Assembly (NCBI GenBank): GCA_002716065.1
Contig: PAZE01000049.1
Span: forward strand, 1-39,016
From: Crocinitomicaceae bacterium
GTDB lineage: Bacteria; Bacteroidota; Bacteroidia; Flavobacteriales_D; Parvicellaceae
Direction: 5' to 3'
Length of the DNA: 39,016 nucleotides
Translations under genes and position numbers: made by a program
Notes under the pieces: generated by a model
What the model saw: the letters and a program-made list of their open reading frames with translations, nothing else
What the model was told of the DNA's origin: nothing
Database searches by the model: none
In this document: positions 24,848-33,269 of the stretch, in pieces
Position numbering within the stretch: position 1 is the first letter of the stretch
Layout of the letters: the number at the start of each line of letters is the position of its first letter

Positions 24848-26728
24848 TTAGTTGTCAAATTTAGTAAAATCAGAATTTTTACTAATAAATTCTGGAAGAA
24901 TTTCTTTCATCTTTTTAACAATTTTATCGTTGTTTTGTTTGTTAGCTTCTTCAATAAGGGAGTCAATTTTAGGTGATATGCTTTTAAAGTCGTATTGGTT
25001 TACTTTTCCAATGAGTATTTTATCATGGTGGGTAGGCAAAGTGTTTTCATTGTCACTTAAGAGTTCTTCATAGAGTTTTTCACCGGGTCTTAGTCCGGTA
25101 ATTTTTATCTTAATATCATCTTCATCTAATCCGGAAAGTTTAATCATCTTTTTAGCTAAGTCAATGATTTTAACACTCTGACCCATGTCAAAAACAAAAA
25201 TTTCCCCGCCATTACCCATTATTCCGGCTTCAAGAACAAGTTCACAGGCTTCAGGAATGGTCATGAAATACCTAGTGATGTTCTTATCTGTCACTGTTAT
25301 GGGCCCACCATCATTTATTTGCTTTTTAAAAAGTGGAATTACTGAGCCATTGCTACCAAGGACATTTCCAAACCTTGTAGTAATGAATTGAGTTGAAGAA
25401 TGAGCATTAAAAGATTGAGCATAAACCTCAGCTATTCTTTTAGATGCTCCCATAACATTTGTTGGATTAACCGCTTTATCAGTTGATATAAGAACAAATT
25501 TTACTGCATTATACTTGTCTGAGAGTTTAATTAAGTTTTTGGAACCTTCTACATTAGTAGTAATCGCTTCTGCTGGATTTAGTTCCATCAAAGGAACATG
25601 TTTGTAAGCAGCAGCATGAAAAATTAGATCTGGCTTAAAGTGTGAAAAAAGACGTTTCATTCTTACGTAATTAGTGATGTCACCAATTACTATTTCCCAG
25701 TTTTGTTTGAAATCATTTTTTTTGAACTCATGTTCTAAATCATATAATCCACTTTCTGCCTGATCAAGAAGAATTAACTTTTTAGGATCATAGTGAAGCA
25801 CCTGCCTACATATTTCACTACCAATAGATCCAGCTGCACCACTAACAAGAATGATTTTATTTTGCAATTGATTTGCAATGTTTTCTTTATTTAATTCAAT
25901 AGTGTCTCTTCCTAATAAATCGTCAATATTGATTTTTTGAATTTGCTTTACATTGAAAGAATCACCAAGCCATTTTTCAACAGGAGGTACGGTTGAAATT
26001 TTTAACTTATTTTTAAGAGATTCGTTAATTAACGCCCTTTTGTTTTCTTTAACAGGATTTTTAATAGCTATAATCACATGTTTAATTCCTTTGTCATTAA
26101 CCCAATGAGATAACTTTTCAATTCCAATAATAGGACAACGCTCAATCATTTTACCCATTTTATTTTTGTTGTCATCAATAAAGCCGACTATTTCAAATTC
26201 CTGAGAAGCGTCTCTGTCAATGGTGTTTTTGGTTATTATCCCCATTTTACCAGCACCGTATATCAATGTTTTTATTGTGTTGCTATTGGATTTTTTATTT
26301 TCAACATACAAGAGCTTAACCGTTATCCTAAAAGTAAGTAGCAGAAATAATGTTACTAAATACTCGGTAATTAGAATAGAAATAGGAAGAAAGTTTAGCG
26401 AATCGTAAAAAGTGTTTTTTATAAAGGATATTAATAAAAAAATAAGCGTTCCTAAACTAACTGTACTAAAAAGTCTTTTGGTGTCTTCTGTGCTAGTGTA
26501 TCTTATAATACCAGCATAGATTTTGGAGAAGTAATACAATAATGCTCTAACAACAATAAAAATTGGAAATGAAGTAAGAAGAAGTTGATATTCATTTTCC
26601 CACAGTCTACGATCTATATTGACAAAGTCAAACCTGATTAAATAGGAGATGGATAAAGAAACAATAGTGAGTACAACATCAATTGTAAAGATTACCCACC
26701 TTGGTGTATTTTTATTTGGTAAAAACAT
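24848..26728 (-). CDS. Membrane nucleotide-sugar 4,6-dehydratase/epimerase (FlaA1/CapD/WbpM type)
   Basis: The 626-residue protein has about four N-terminal membrane helices (10-32, 45-66, 86-105, 112-140). A Rossmann-like CoA-binding domain follows (YGAGKMG at 157-163). The catalytic short-chain dehydrogenase domain then begins, with its NAD motif GAAGSIGSE at 297-305. In place of the usual YxxxK it has MGASK (Met426, Lys430), preceded by STDKAVNPTNV. This is the hallmark of the long-form UDP-GlcNAc C4,6-dehydratase group (WbpM/CapD). Such enzymes begin synthesis of deoxy-amino sugars for capsule, O-antigen or glycoprotein glycans. The divergent glycosyltransferase gene 113 bases away fits this role. 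The product sugar cannot be deduced. Confidence 0.92.
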   Translation of the reverse strand: MFLPNKNTPRWVIFTIDVVLTIVSLSISYLIRFDFVNIDRRLWENEYQLLLTSFPIFIVVRALLYYFSKIYAGIIRYTSTEDTKRLFSTVSLGTLIFLLISFIKNTFYDSLNFLPISILITEYLVTLFLLLTFRITVKLLYVENKKSNSNTIKTLIYGAGKMGIITKNTIDRDASQEFEIVGFIDDNKNKMGKMIERCPIIGIEKLSHWVNDKGIKHVIIAIKNPVKENKRALINESLKNKLKISTVPPVEKWLGDSFNVKQIQKINIDDLLGRDTIELNKENIANQLQNKIILVSGAAGSIGSEICRQVLHYDPKKLILLDQAESGLYDLEHEFKKNDFKQNWEIVIGDITNYVRMKRLFSHFKPDLIFHAAAYKHVPLMELNPAEAITTNVEGSKNLIKLSDKYNAVKFVLISTDKAVNPTNVMGASKRIAEVYAQSFNAHSSTQFITTRFGNVLGSNGSVIPLFKKQINDGGPITVTDKNITRYFMTIPEACELVLEAGIMGNGGEIFVFDMGQSVKIIDLAKKMIKLSGLDEDDIKIKITGLRPGEKLYEELLSDNENTLPTHHDKILIGKVNQYDFKSISPKIDSLIEEANKQNNDKIVKKMKEILPEFISKNSDFTKFDN

Positions 26729-26841
26729 TTCAACAAATATAATTTAATATCATATTTAAACACATCATCATTTGGATTGAATCAATAGTATATTTTAGGT
26801 AATTTTAATTTCAATACGCTATTAAACAGGCTAATTGACTT

Positions 26842-27939
26842 TTGGATAGAATTAAGAAAATATTATTTGTTGCCCACCACAGATTAGATCGTAGTCCTGG
26901 ACAACGTTATCGCTTTGAACAATACTTCTCTTACCTAAACGAAAATGGTTTTTCATGTGAGTTGGCTAATATAATTTCTGAAAAAGATGATGAAATTTTA
27001 TACAATTCATATAACTATTTCAAAAAAGGATGGATAGCTCTTAATGCTTACCGTAAACGATATTTGAATTATAAAAACATTAAGAATTACGACTTAATTG
27101 TTCTTTACAGAGAGGCTGTACTCACTAGAAGTATTGTATTTGAAAAACTTTTTGCAAATAGTGGAGTGCCATTGGTTTTTGATTTTGATGATGCCATATG
27201 GATTAAAGATGTCTCCAACGTAAATAGAACGTTATCGTTCTTAAAAAATGAAAAAAAGATAGAAAAAATCCTTCCCTTGTGTGCCCATGTTACCTGTGGT
27301 AATCAGTATTTGAGAGATTATGCAATTCAATTTAATAAAAACGTAACGATTCTTCCTTCAACTGTAAATACGGACCTTTACAAACCCATGAATTTAAATG
27401 GTTATTCTGGTAAAGTTAAAATTGGTTGGGTAGGAAGTCATACCACCATTAAACATTTTCAAAAAATTATAAACGTATACAGAAGATTGAAAGATGCCTA
27501 CAAAGAAAAAATTTCATTTAAGGTAATAGGAGATCCTAATTATGAAAATTTAGAGTTGGATATTGTTGGTGTTCCATGGGATAATGATAAAGAAGTTGAG
27601 TTGTTTAACTCTTTTGATATTGGGGTAATGCCTCTTCCTAGAGATAATTGGACGGAGGGTAAATGTGGCATGAAGGGGCTGCTTTATATGTCTACTGGTA
27701 AACCTGCAGTTGTTTCTGATGTTGGAGCTAATAATACCATAATTAAAGATGGTGAAAATGGCTTTTTGTGTAAAGGTGAAGATCACTGGTTTAAGGTGTT
27801 GTCTGAATTAATTGAAAATGCTCAGTTAAGAAAACAAATTGGAGAAAACGGAAGAAAAACTGTAGTGGATAAGTATTCTACAATATCACAGAGAGATAAC
27901 TATTTAAATTTATATTTGTCTCTTATTAATAAACAATAA
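26842..27939 (+). CDS. Glycosyltransferase, GT4 type
   Basis: The 365-residue protein belongs to the GT-B fold glycosyltransferases, group 1. It starts at TTG, the first possible start after an in-frame stop, and no ATG follows early. Near the N-terminus is [20 protein letters not shown]. The C-terminal domain shows [12 protein letters not shown] near 195 and the donor-binding region around [20 protein letters not shown] (about 272-291), which ends an Ex7-type motif, then DGENGFL. Together with the divergent dehydratase it probably builds a surface polysaccharide or glycan. The gcvT gene follows after only 8 bases. Donor and acceptor are not identifiable. Confidence 0.85.
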   Translation: MDRIKKILFVAHHRLDRSPGQRYRFEQYFSYLNENGFSCELANIISEKDDEILYNSYNYFKKGWIALNAYRKRYLNYKNIKNYDLIVLYREAVLTRSIVFEKLFANSGVPLVFDFDDAIWIKDVSNVNRTLSFLKNEKKIEKILPLCAHVTCGNQYLRDYAIQFNKNVTILPSTVNTDLYKPMNLNGYSGKVKIGWVGSHTTIKHFQKIINVYRRLKDAYKEKISFKVIGDPNYENLELDIVGVPWDNDKEVELFNSFDIGVMPLPRDNWTEGKCGMKGLLYMSTGKPAVVSDVGANNTIIKDGENGFLCKGEDHWFKVLSELIENAQLRKQIGENGRKTVVDKYSTISQRDNYLNLYLSLINKQ

Positions 27940-27947
27940 AATTTCTT

Positions 27948-29030
27948 ATGAAAAGTACTGCTCTTTCTCAGGTTCATATTGATCTGGGAGCTAAAATGGT
28001 TCCTTTTGCAGGATATAACATGCCTGTTCAGTATGAAGGTGTTAATGTTGAACATGAAACGGTTCGTTCTGGTGTTGGTGTTTTTGATGTCTCTCACATG
28101 GGAGAGTTTATTTTAAAAGGCCCTGGAGCTTTGGATTTAATTCAGAAAGTCTCCTCTAATGATGCCAGTAAACTTTTTCCCGGTAGAGCACAGTATTCAT
28201 GTTTACCCAACTTAGATGGAGGCATTGTAGATGATTTACTTATTTATATGCTTGATGAGCAGGAGTACCTGCTTGTTGTAAATGCTTCAAATATTGAAAA
28301 AGACTGGAATTGGATAGTATCACATAATTCTTTTGATGTACAAATGACCAATGTTTCAGATAAGTGGTCTTTACTGGCTGTTCAAGGGCCCAAAGCTTCT
28401 GATGTTTTACAGCATTTAACAGATGTTGATTTAAACCAAGTTAAGTATTATCATTTCACAAAAGGTGTATTTGCGGGTGTTGATAACGTTATCCTCTCTG
28501 CAACTGGTTACACAGGTTCTGGAGGTTTTGAACTCTACATTCCTAACGAAGTTGCCAATCAGGTATGGTCTAAATTATTTGAAGTTGGAGAACCTTATGG
28601 AATTAAACCTATTGGTCTTGCCGCTCGAGATACTTTAAGATTAGAAATGGGATTCTGTTTGTACGGGAATGATATTAATGACTCTACCTCTCCTTTAGAA
28701 GCGGGATTAGGTTGGATTACTAAATTTTCTAAAGAATTTATTAACTCGGCTCAATTAAAGCTTCAAAAAGAAAATGGCGTGAGTAAAAAGTTGGTTGGAT
28801 TTGAACTTGTTGATAGAGGTATTCCAAGAAATGGTTATCAAATTAACGATTCAAATGGTAAATCTATTGGTTTTGTTACTTCAGGAACCATGGGACCATC
28901 TGTTAAAAAAGCCATTGGTCTAGGATATGTTGATGTTGAATTTGCAAATGAAAATCAAGAAGTTTTTTTGGAGATTAGAAATAAACAAGTTGCCGCAAGA
29001 ATAGTTAAATTTCCTTTCTATAAAAGTTAA
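27948..29030 (+). CDS. gcvT: Aminomethyltransferase (glycine cleavage T protein)
   Basis: This 360-residue protein takes the aminomethyl group from lipoyl H-protein and, with tetrahydrofolate, gives methylene-THF, ammonia and dihydrolipoyl protein. Clear blocks are [16 protein letters not shown] near 17-32, [10 protein letters not shown] near 45, LLAVQGPKA near 143, [14 protein letters not shown] near 186, and [13 protein letters not shown] near 230 including the folate region. The C-terminus ends FPFYKS as usual. Length is normal. It is followed by comB after one base. The other glycine-cleavage genes (gcvP, gcvH) are elsewhere. Confidence 0.95.
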   Translation: MKSTALSQVHIDLGAKMVPFAGYNMPVQYEGVNVEHETVRSGVGVFDVSHMGEFILKGPGALDLIQKVSSNDASKLFPGRAQYSCLPNLDGGIVDDLLIYMLDEQEYLLVVNASNIEKDWNWIVSHNSFDVQMTNVSDKWSLLAVQGPKASDVLQHLTDVDLNQVKYYHFTKGVFAGVDNVILSATGYTGSGGFELYIPNEVANQVWSKLFEVGEPYGIKPIGLAARDTLRLEMGFCLYGNDINDSTSPLEAGLGWITKFSKEFINSAQLKLQKENGVSKKLVGFELVDRGIPRNGYQINDSNGKSIGFVTSGTMGPSVKKAIGLGYVDVEFANENQEVFLEIRNKQVAARIVKFPFYKS

Positions 29031-29031
29031 T

Positions 29032-29757
29032 ATGGATAATAGGCCTACAGTTGAAGTTTGTTTTACTCCTAATTTATATCCATTGCACATGGATGATGCA
29101 GATGTTGTTGTTGTAATTGATGTGTTAAGAGCAACTTCTGCTATATGCACTGCATTTGCAAATGGTGTTGATAAGGTGATTCCTGTTAGCACTGTTGAGG
29201 AAGCAATTGAGTATAAGCAAAAGGGATATTTGGTTGCGGCAGAACGAAAAGGACAGGTTGTTGATGGTTTTCAGTTCGGGAATTCTCCGTATTCCTATAT
29301 GGGGAAAGAACTTAAGGGTAAAACATTAGTTATTACCACAACTAATGGAACTAAAGCATTTCATACTGCTAGAAAAGCTAAAGAGGTGGTTATAGGTTCT
29401 TTAATTAACTTAGATGCTGTTTCTAATTTTTTAATTAAAAAGAAAAAAAATGTGCTTCTGCTCGCTTCCGGTTGGCAGAATAAGTTTTGCTTGGAAGATA
29501 CCATTTGTGCTGGAGCAATTGCAGAACAATTAATTAATACTGGTGACTTTAGGTCAGTTCAAGATTCTTCCATTGCTGCTAAATATCTATATCTTTCGGC
29601 AAAAGAAAATTATTTGGGTTATTTAAAATCTTCATCACATAGAAGAAGACTTAAGAAGTTAAATTTAAATGAGGATATTAAATATTGTTTAACACCCAAT
29701 CAAACAGATGTTGTTCCAATAAGAAAAGGAAATTATCTTGTAAATTATAAAGCTTAA
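29032..29757 (+). CDS. comB: 2-Phosphosulfolactate phosphatase family protein
   Basis: The 241-residue protein matches the ComB family. It shows VVVVIDVLRATSAICTAFANG near 25-45, AAERKG with GFQFGNSPYSYM near 70-90, and the TTNGTKA block near 103-109. In methanogens ComB dephosphorylates 2-phosphosulfolactate to sulfolactate in coenzyme M synthesis. Bacteria use homologues in sulfolactate-related or unassigned metabolism, so the family call is firm but the reaction in this organism is not. It starts one base after gcvT. Its TAA overlaps the reverse-strand stop codon of the DUF1704 gene by 4 bases. Confidence 0.9.
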   Translation: MDNRPTVEVCFTPNLYPLHMDDADVVVVIDVLRATSAICTAFANGVDKVIPVSTVEEAIEYKQKGYLVAAERKGQVVDGFQFGNSPYSYMGKELKGKTLVITTTNGTKAFHTARKAKEVVIGSLINLDAVSNFLIKKKKNVLLLASGWQNKFCLEDTICAGAIAEQLINTGDFRSVQDSSIAAKYLYLSAKENYLGYLKSSSHRRRLKKLNLNEDIKYCLTPNQTDVVPIRKGNYLVNYKA

Positions 29758-31742
29758 TTTATTAACCCAGAAATGATGTATTCAACTTCTGGACTGCTCT
29801 TTTTTGGATTAGATAAAATTGAAGTAATGTATTTTGGCTTTTTAGCGAGATCTCTTGAAGTCATTTCTTTATAAACTTCTAAATATTCAATAGAGTTTTT
29901 CCCCGTTAATAAATAATCTAGAGAGTTTCCTTCTTTATAATATTTTAAAATATGAATAAACCCTTTCAGGTATAGGTGATCTTTAGTAAATCCTCCACCT
30001 CTAAATATTCTAGTACAAAGAATAAAAGCACTTTCATGATTAAGATAATAACTATTTATAAGTTCATGGTATACTTGTTTGAAGTCTAAACCATTAATCA
30101 TCATATCAATTGCAACTACTCTTAAGGCCAATTCTTTTAACCTATGAATGGTAAGATGTCCAGAAAGGTATTCAGTTAAAACTGCAATTCCTTCTTGTGT
30201 GTAGGTATTTGTTGGAAAACCAAGTTTAAAAATATTTAACGGCTGGTCTATAGCATTCATGGTGGTAACCATGTGAACACCAATTTCATGATGTACTAAT
30301 GCTTTAACACTGTCTTCAGAAAGAAAGGTTCCTTTTTTTAAAAGCACCTTTTTTTTGTAGTTAAGTACCATTATTTCAGCCGTGAGGTGATTGGTGATTT
30401 CAACATCGGCTTTAAAACCATAGTTTTTTATTTCATTTTCAAAAATTGTTTTTACCTGATCAATAGGAATTTTCTTTGATTTAGAACTGCTATTAGGACA
30501 GTTTAAGATAAAATTGGCGTGTTTTAGGTCGGTTTCGTTAGGTTGACCAAAGTACCTTAATGAATTGTAAAAAAATCTTTTTGTGCCAATAGATGATAGC
30601 ATGTCAATTTTATCAGAATAGCTTTTGATGACATCTCTATATAATTTGGCTATGGTAACATCTTTGACATATTCAAGAGGAAGTGCATATAGTTTTCGTT
30701 TAAACTCAAAAGGATGTTCTACAATTTGTTTGTATCTAAACTGTGGATTTATCTTACCTTTATGTTTTAAAAATTTTCTTTTTTCAGTCTCAAGATTTTG
30801 AGGGGTTACGTAGCTAAGTACTTCAAGAGTTTTTGTTAGTTTGTATAGTCGTTTGTCCACCTCTAATAATTGAGCGTCAATACCTGGAGAGAGCAAGGAC
30901 CCTTTGTTCATTTTTAAGTTTAAAATAGACTCAACAAAAAAACAGCTAGTATCTACAATTGATTTTTTAAAACCATGTTCAAGTTGGTCAATAACAATAG
31001 GATAATCAGTTTGATCAAGCTCATTGCAATAGATTTTTTTCACTTCAGTAGCAAGAACTAGCGTGTTGTTAAATTTTTCAGTTATGTGTATTAAAAAGTA
31101 ACCATTTCCTTGAAAGGGACCATTAATTTCTGTAGTGCTTTCAAAATTTCCAAGTGGAATGTTTTTTAACTCATCAAACCACTTCTTAATTATTTTTCCA
31201 TACCTGTCATTGTCAATATTTTCACTTCCTATGTTAAATACAGGAAGCTCTTTGTTATGTCTTACATAATTGTAAGAATGCATGTCAAATACAATACATC
31301 CCTTATGCAACTCTTCAATGCTTTCTATAAGTGCATCTATGACTTTATAAAAGTTAGCATGCTTTGTAAGACTTTCTTTTTTAAGGGTTTTAGTAAGAGG
31401 TTTTTTCCATACTTGTTTTCCCCATGCATCTTCATAAACACAATTGTCAGGATTTCTATTTAAATCGTATTCAAATCTTGAGTCTTTGCCTACTATAGTA
31501 AGTGGCATAGAGGTAATAAAAGTATCTGTAAAAGGATCTTCTTCGTACCATCGTTCATAGCTTGAATGAATAATTTTATCTTTTAGATTATCTCTAAAAT
31601 TTCCTCCAGCATGAATAGCAGCACATATAAATGGAACATACTCCCTTATTTTTATGTGGAAAGAATGGTCTAATGGAACTGCTTCAAAACTATCGTAATT
31701 TTTGATGCGATTAATAATCTCTTTTATTGATAATACTTCCAT
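29754..31742 (-). CDS. N-formylglutamate amidohydrolase-like / DUF1704 (QEGLA, MATCAP-like) metallopeptidase fusion
   Basis: The 662-residue protein joins two domains. Residues 1 to about 280 look like the N-formylglutamate amidohydrolase family: HAGG at 44-47, EEDPFTD at 67-73, SRFEYDLNR at 88-96 and DMHSYN at 153-158, which supply His/Glu/Asp metal and substrate ligands. Residues from about 300 to 640 are DUF1704, named in databases for flavohemoglobin modulation and the QEGLA motif. Here HEIGVH (485-490) forms an HExxxH site, and Gln-Glu-Gly at 516-518 supplies the third ligand, Glu517. Eukaryotic members of this family (MATCAP) are zinc carboxypeptidases that remove the C-terminal tyrosine of alpha-tubulin. 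A peptidase role is inferred for this protein. The ATP-grasp gene ends 8 bases upstream, so they share an operon. Confidence 0.82.
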   Translation of the reverse strand: MEVLSIKEIINRIKNYDSFEAVPLDHSFHIKIREYVPFICAAIHAGGNFRDNLKDKIIHSSYERWYEEDPFTDTFITSMPLTIVGKDSRFEYDLNRNPDNCVYEDAWGKQVWKKPLTKTLKKESLTKHANFYKVIDALIESIEELHKGCIVFDMHSYNYVRHNKELPVFNIGSENIDNDRYGKIIKKWFDELKNIPLGNFESTTEINGPFQGNGYFLIHITEKFNNTLVLATEVKKIYCNELDQTDYPIVIDQLEHGFKKSIVDTSCFFVESILNLKMNKGSLLSPGIDAQLLEVDKRLYKLTKTLEVLSYVTPQNLETEKRKFLKHKGKINPQFRYKQIVEHPFEFKRKLYALPLEYVKDVTIAKLYRDVIKSYSDKIDMLSSIGTKRFFYNSLRYFGQPNETDLKHANFILNCPNSSSKSKKIPIDQVKTIFENEIKNYGFKADVEITNHLTAEIMVLNYKKKVLLKKGTFLSEDSVKALVHHEIGVHMVTTMNAIDQPLNIFKLGFPTNTYTQEGIAVLTEYLSGHLTIHRLKELALRVVAIDMMINGLDFKQVYHELINSYYLNHESAFILCTRIFRGGGFTKDHLYLKGFIHILKYYKEGNSLDYLLTGKNSIEYLEVYKEMTSRDLAKKPKYITSILSNPKKSSPEVEYIISGLIN

Positions 31743-31750
31743 TAAAGATA

Positions 31751-32758
31751 TTATTGTAATGGTTTAATTTTTTCTTCTACAAAATCAATAATAGTACTTT
31801 GTATTCGAGATTCACTGTCGTCATTTATTTCAGCAAAACCACCAGGTGAACACACGTTAACTTCAATTAATTTTCCACCCATAAGATCCAACCCAACAAG
31901 ATACAATCCATCTTTAACTAGTTGAGGGCCGATAGCAGCGCAAAGCTCTAATTCTGAAGGGGAAAGCGTATGTGGAACACAGTGTCCGCCAGCATGAACA
32001 TTTGACCTATGATCATCAGCAGCAGGAACTCTTCTCATGGATCCAATAGGTTCTCCATTAAGCATAATAATTCTGATGTCTCCTTTTACTTGAGTTTCGA
32101 TATATTCTTGTAGAATTATATAGTTGTTTTTGCCACCTGAATCAATATAGAAATCAAGTAAGGAGTTGATGTTGTAATGTGAAGTTTTAGAAGATTTATC
32201 CAAGAGTATAACACCTGAACCACCGAATCCGTCCATAGGTTTCATTATAAATTTATCTCTATCGTATTCTTCAATAACCTGTTTTAAATACTCTTTATTT
32301 CTAGAAACGGTTGTTAATGGTATCCACTGTTTGGAATTGTCTTCTGTATTATATAGAGAGGATAAAGTAGCAGGATATATTTTATTATTTGCTTTTCTTA
32401 ACCCAGAAATACTATTTACAAAAAGGGTTGAGCCATCTAGAGTATCTAAAAAATTAAGCACATGGTTGTCCAAAGGGGGGTTATCTCTTAAGAAGATAAC
32501 ATCATGAATTTTCATGGGATGAAATTCTTTTGTTAGTGAAGCTTGGTTATAGAATTCAACCATATCTAAAGAGTAATCTTCTTTATAATCAACAACGTGA
32601 CAATAAGAACAAACTGTTGTTCTTCGAATAGCCATTTCACTAGGGTAGATGATAGAAACCTTGTATTTACGAATTACACATTCGTGAATTAGTCTTAGTG
32701 TACTATCTAACTTAGGACTTACATCCTTCCAATTATACATGATAAAACCTACATTCAT
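31751..32758 (-). CDS. GshB-like ATP-grasp ligase
   Basis: This 335-residue protein resembles prokaryotic glutathione synthetase. RDNPPLD at 91-97 matches the N-terminal substrate region. The ATP-grasp domain shows MKPMDGFGGSGV at 172-183 (Lys173 for ATP), QEYIE at 217-221, GDIRI at 227-231 with GEPIG next, RRVPA at 242-246, HAGG at 255-258, and the magnesium ligands around D291, E299 and N301 in IEVNVCSPGG. GshB joins gamma-glutamylcysteine to glycine. No GshA is visible, and the neighbours are a carboxypeptidase-type fusion and MsrB, so another carboxylate-amine ligation is plausible. Its ATG overlaps the msrB stop by 4 bases. I leave the symbol blank because the substrate is uncertain. Confidence 0.88.
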   Translation of the reverse strand: MNVGFIMYNWKDVSPKLDSTLRLIHECVIRKYKVSIIYPSEMAIRRTTVCSYCHVVDYKEDYSLDMVEFYNQASLTKEFHPMKIHDVIFLRDNPPLDNHVLNFLDTLDGSTLFVNSISGLRKANNKIYPATLSSLYNTEDNSKQWIPLTTVSRNKEYLKQVIEEYDRDKFIMKPMDGFGGSGVILLDKSSKTSHYNINSLLDFYIDSGGKNNYIILQEYIETQVKGDIRIIMLNGEPIGSMRRVPAADDHRSNVHAGGHCVPHTLSPSELELCAAIGPQLVKDGLYLVGLDLMGGKLIEVNVCSPGGFAEINDDSESRIQSTIIDFVEEKIKPLQ

Positions 32759-33138
32759 TTTGATTCGTTTTTTTTAAAGTTAATACTAATTGAATTTACA
32801 CAATACCTTAAGCTGGTTTTTGTTGGCCCATCTACAAATAAATGCCCAAGATGAGATTGACAATTTGAACAAACTATTTCAGTTCTTATCATTCCAAAAC
32901 TAGTATCCTTTATTTTATCAATATTGGCATTTTCAATTTCATTGTCAAAACTTGGCCAACCACAACCTGAATTAAACTTCATGGAAGAGCTAAAAAGTTC
33001 CTTATTGCAACCCTTACAGGTGTAAATGCCATCTTCAAAATGGTTGTTGAATTTTCCTGAAAAGGGTTTTTCAGTGCCTTTTTCTCTAAGAATATGATAT
33101 TCTTCAGCAGAAAGTATTTTCTTCCAATCTTTACTCAA
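32755..33138 (-). CDS. msrB: Peptide-methionine (R)-S-oxide reductase
   Basis: This 127-residue enzyme repairs methionine-R-sulfoxide in proteins. The structural zinc site is present as Cys41-Cys44 and Cys90-Cys93. The catalytic Cys113 lies in RYCVNS, with the FNSGCGWPSF block at 55-64 (Cys59) and HLGHLFVDGP at 96-105. It has no signal peptide, so it acts in the cytoplasm. The start is TTG and no in-frame ATG precedes the conserved core, so this start fits. Its stop codon overlaps the ATG of the ATP-grasp gene by 4 bases, so the two are translationally coupled. Identification is secure. Confidence 0.95.
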   Translation of the reverse strand: MSKDWKKILSAEEYHILREKGTEKPFSGKFNNHFEDGIYTCKGCNKELFSSSMKFNSGCGWPSFDNEIENANIDKIKDTSFGMIRTEIVCSNCQSHLGHLFVDGPTKTSLRYCVNSISINFKKNESK

Positions 33139-33269
33139 CGCAATAAATTTTTATCAAATTAAAAATTTTGAAACTTAATTTTATATTTGAAAGAGTTTTT
33201 TTTGTAAAAATTACAATTGATTTTATTATAATGGCTTCAATTGCCATATGTTTAATTTAATTTCCTTGT
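33139..33269. promoter_or_regulatory. Divergent intergenic region between msrB and yaaA
   Basis: This 131-base gap must hold the start signals of both the msrB operon and yaaA. On the plus strand TATATTTG at 33182-33189 matches the -7 consensus for yaaA, but I see no good -33 TTG at the right spacing. A small inverted repeat, ATGGC (33231-33235) and GCCAT (33243-33247) with a 7-base loop, would fall in the yaaA leader. No exact -7 box was found for the minus strand. Confidence 0.35.

Noticed and set aside
26734-26741. TATATTTG on the minus strand just before the dehydratase gene
   Set aside because: It matches a -7 box, but transcription would begin at the start codon itself and no -33 TTG is at the right distance, so I did not list it as a promoter.
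27940-27960. Possible glycine riboswitch before gcvT
   Set aside because: Only 8 bases separate gcvT from the upstream glycosyltransferase gene, leaving no room for an aptamer.
28920-29192. 90-codon minus-strand frame across the gcvT/comB junction
   Set aside because: Both plus-strand genes are clear family members, and the minus frame shows no recognisable motif.
31751-32758. Naming the ATP-grasp gene gshB
   Set aside because: Motifs are GshB-like, but no gshA is visible and the operon context suggests another substrate, so only a family call is made.
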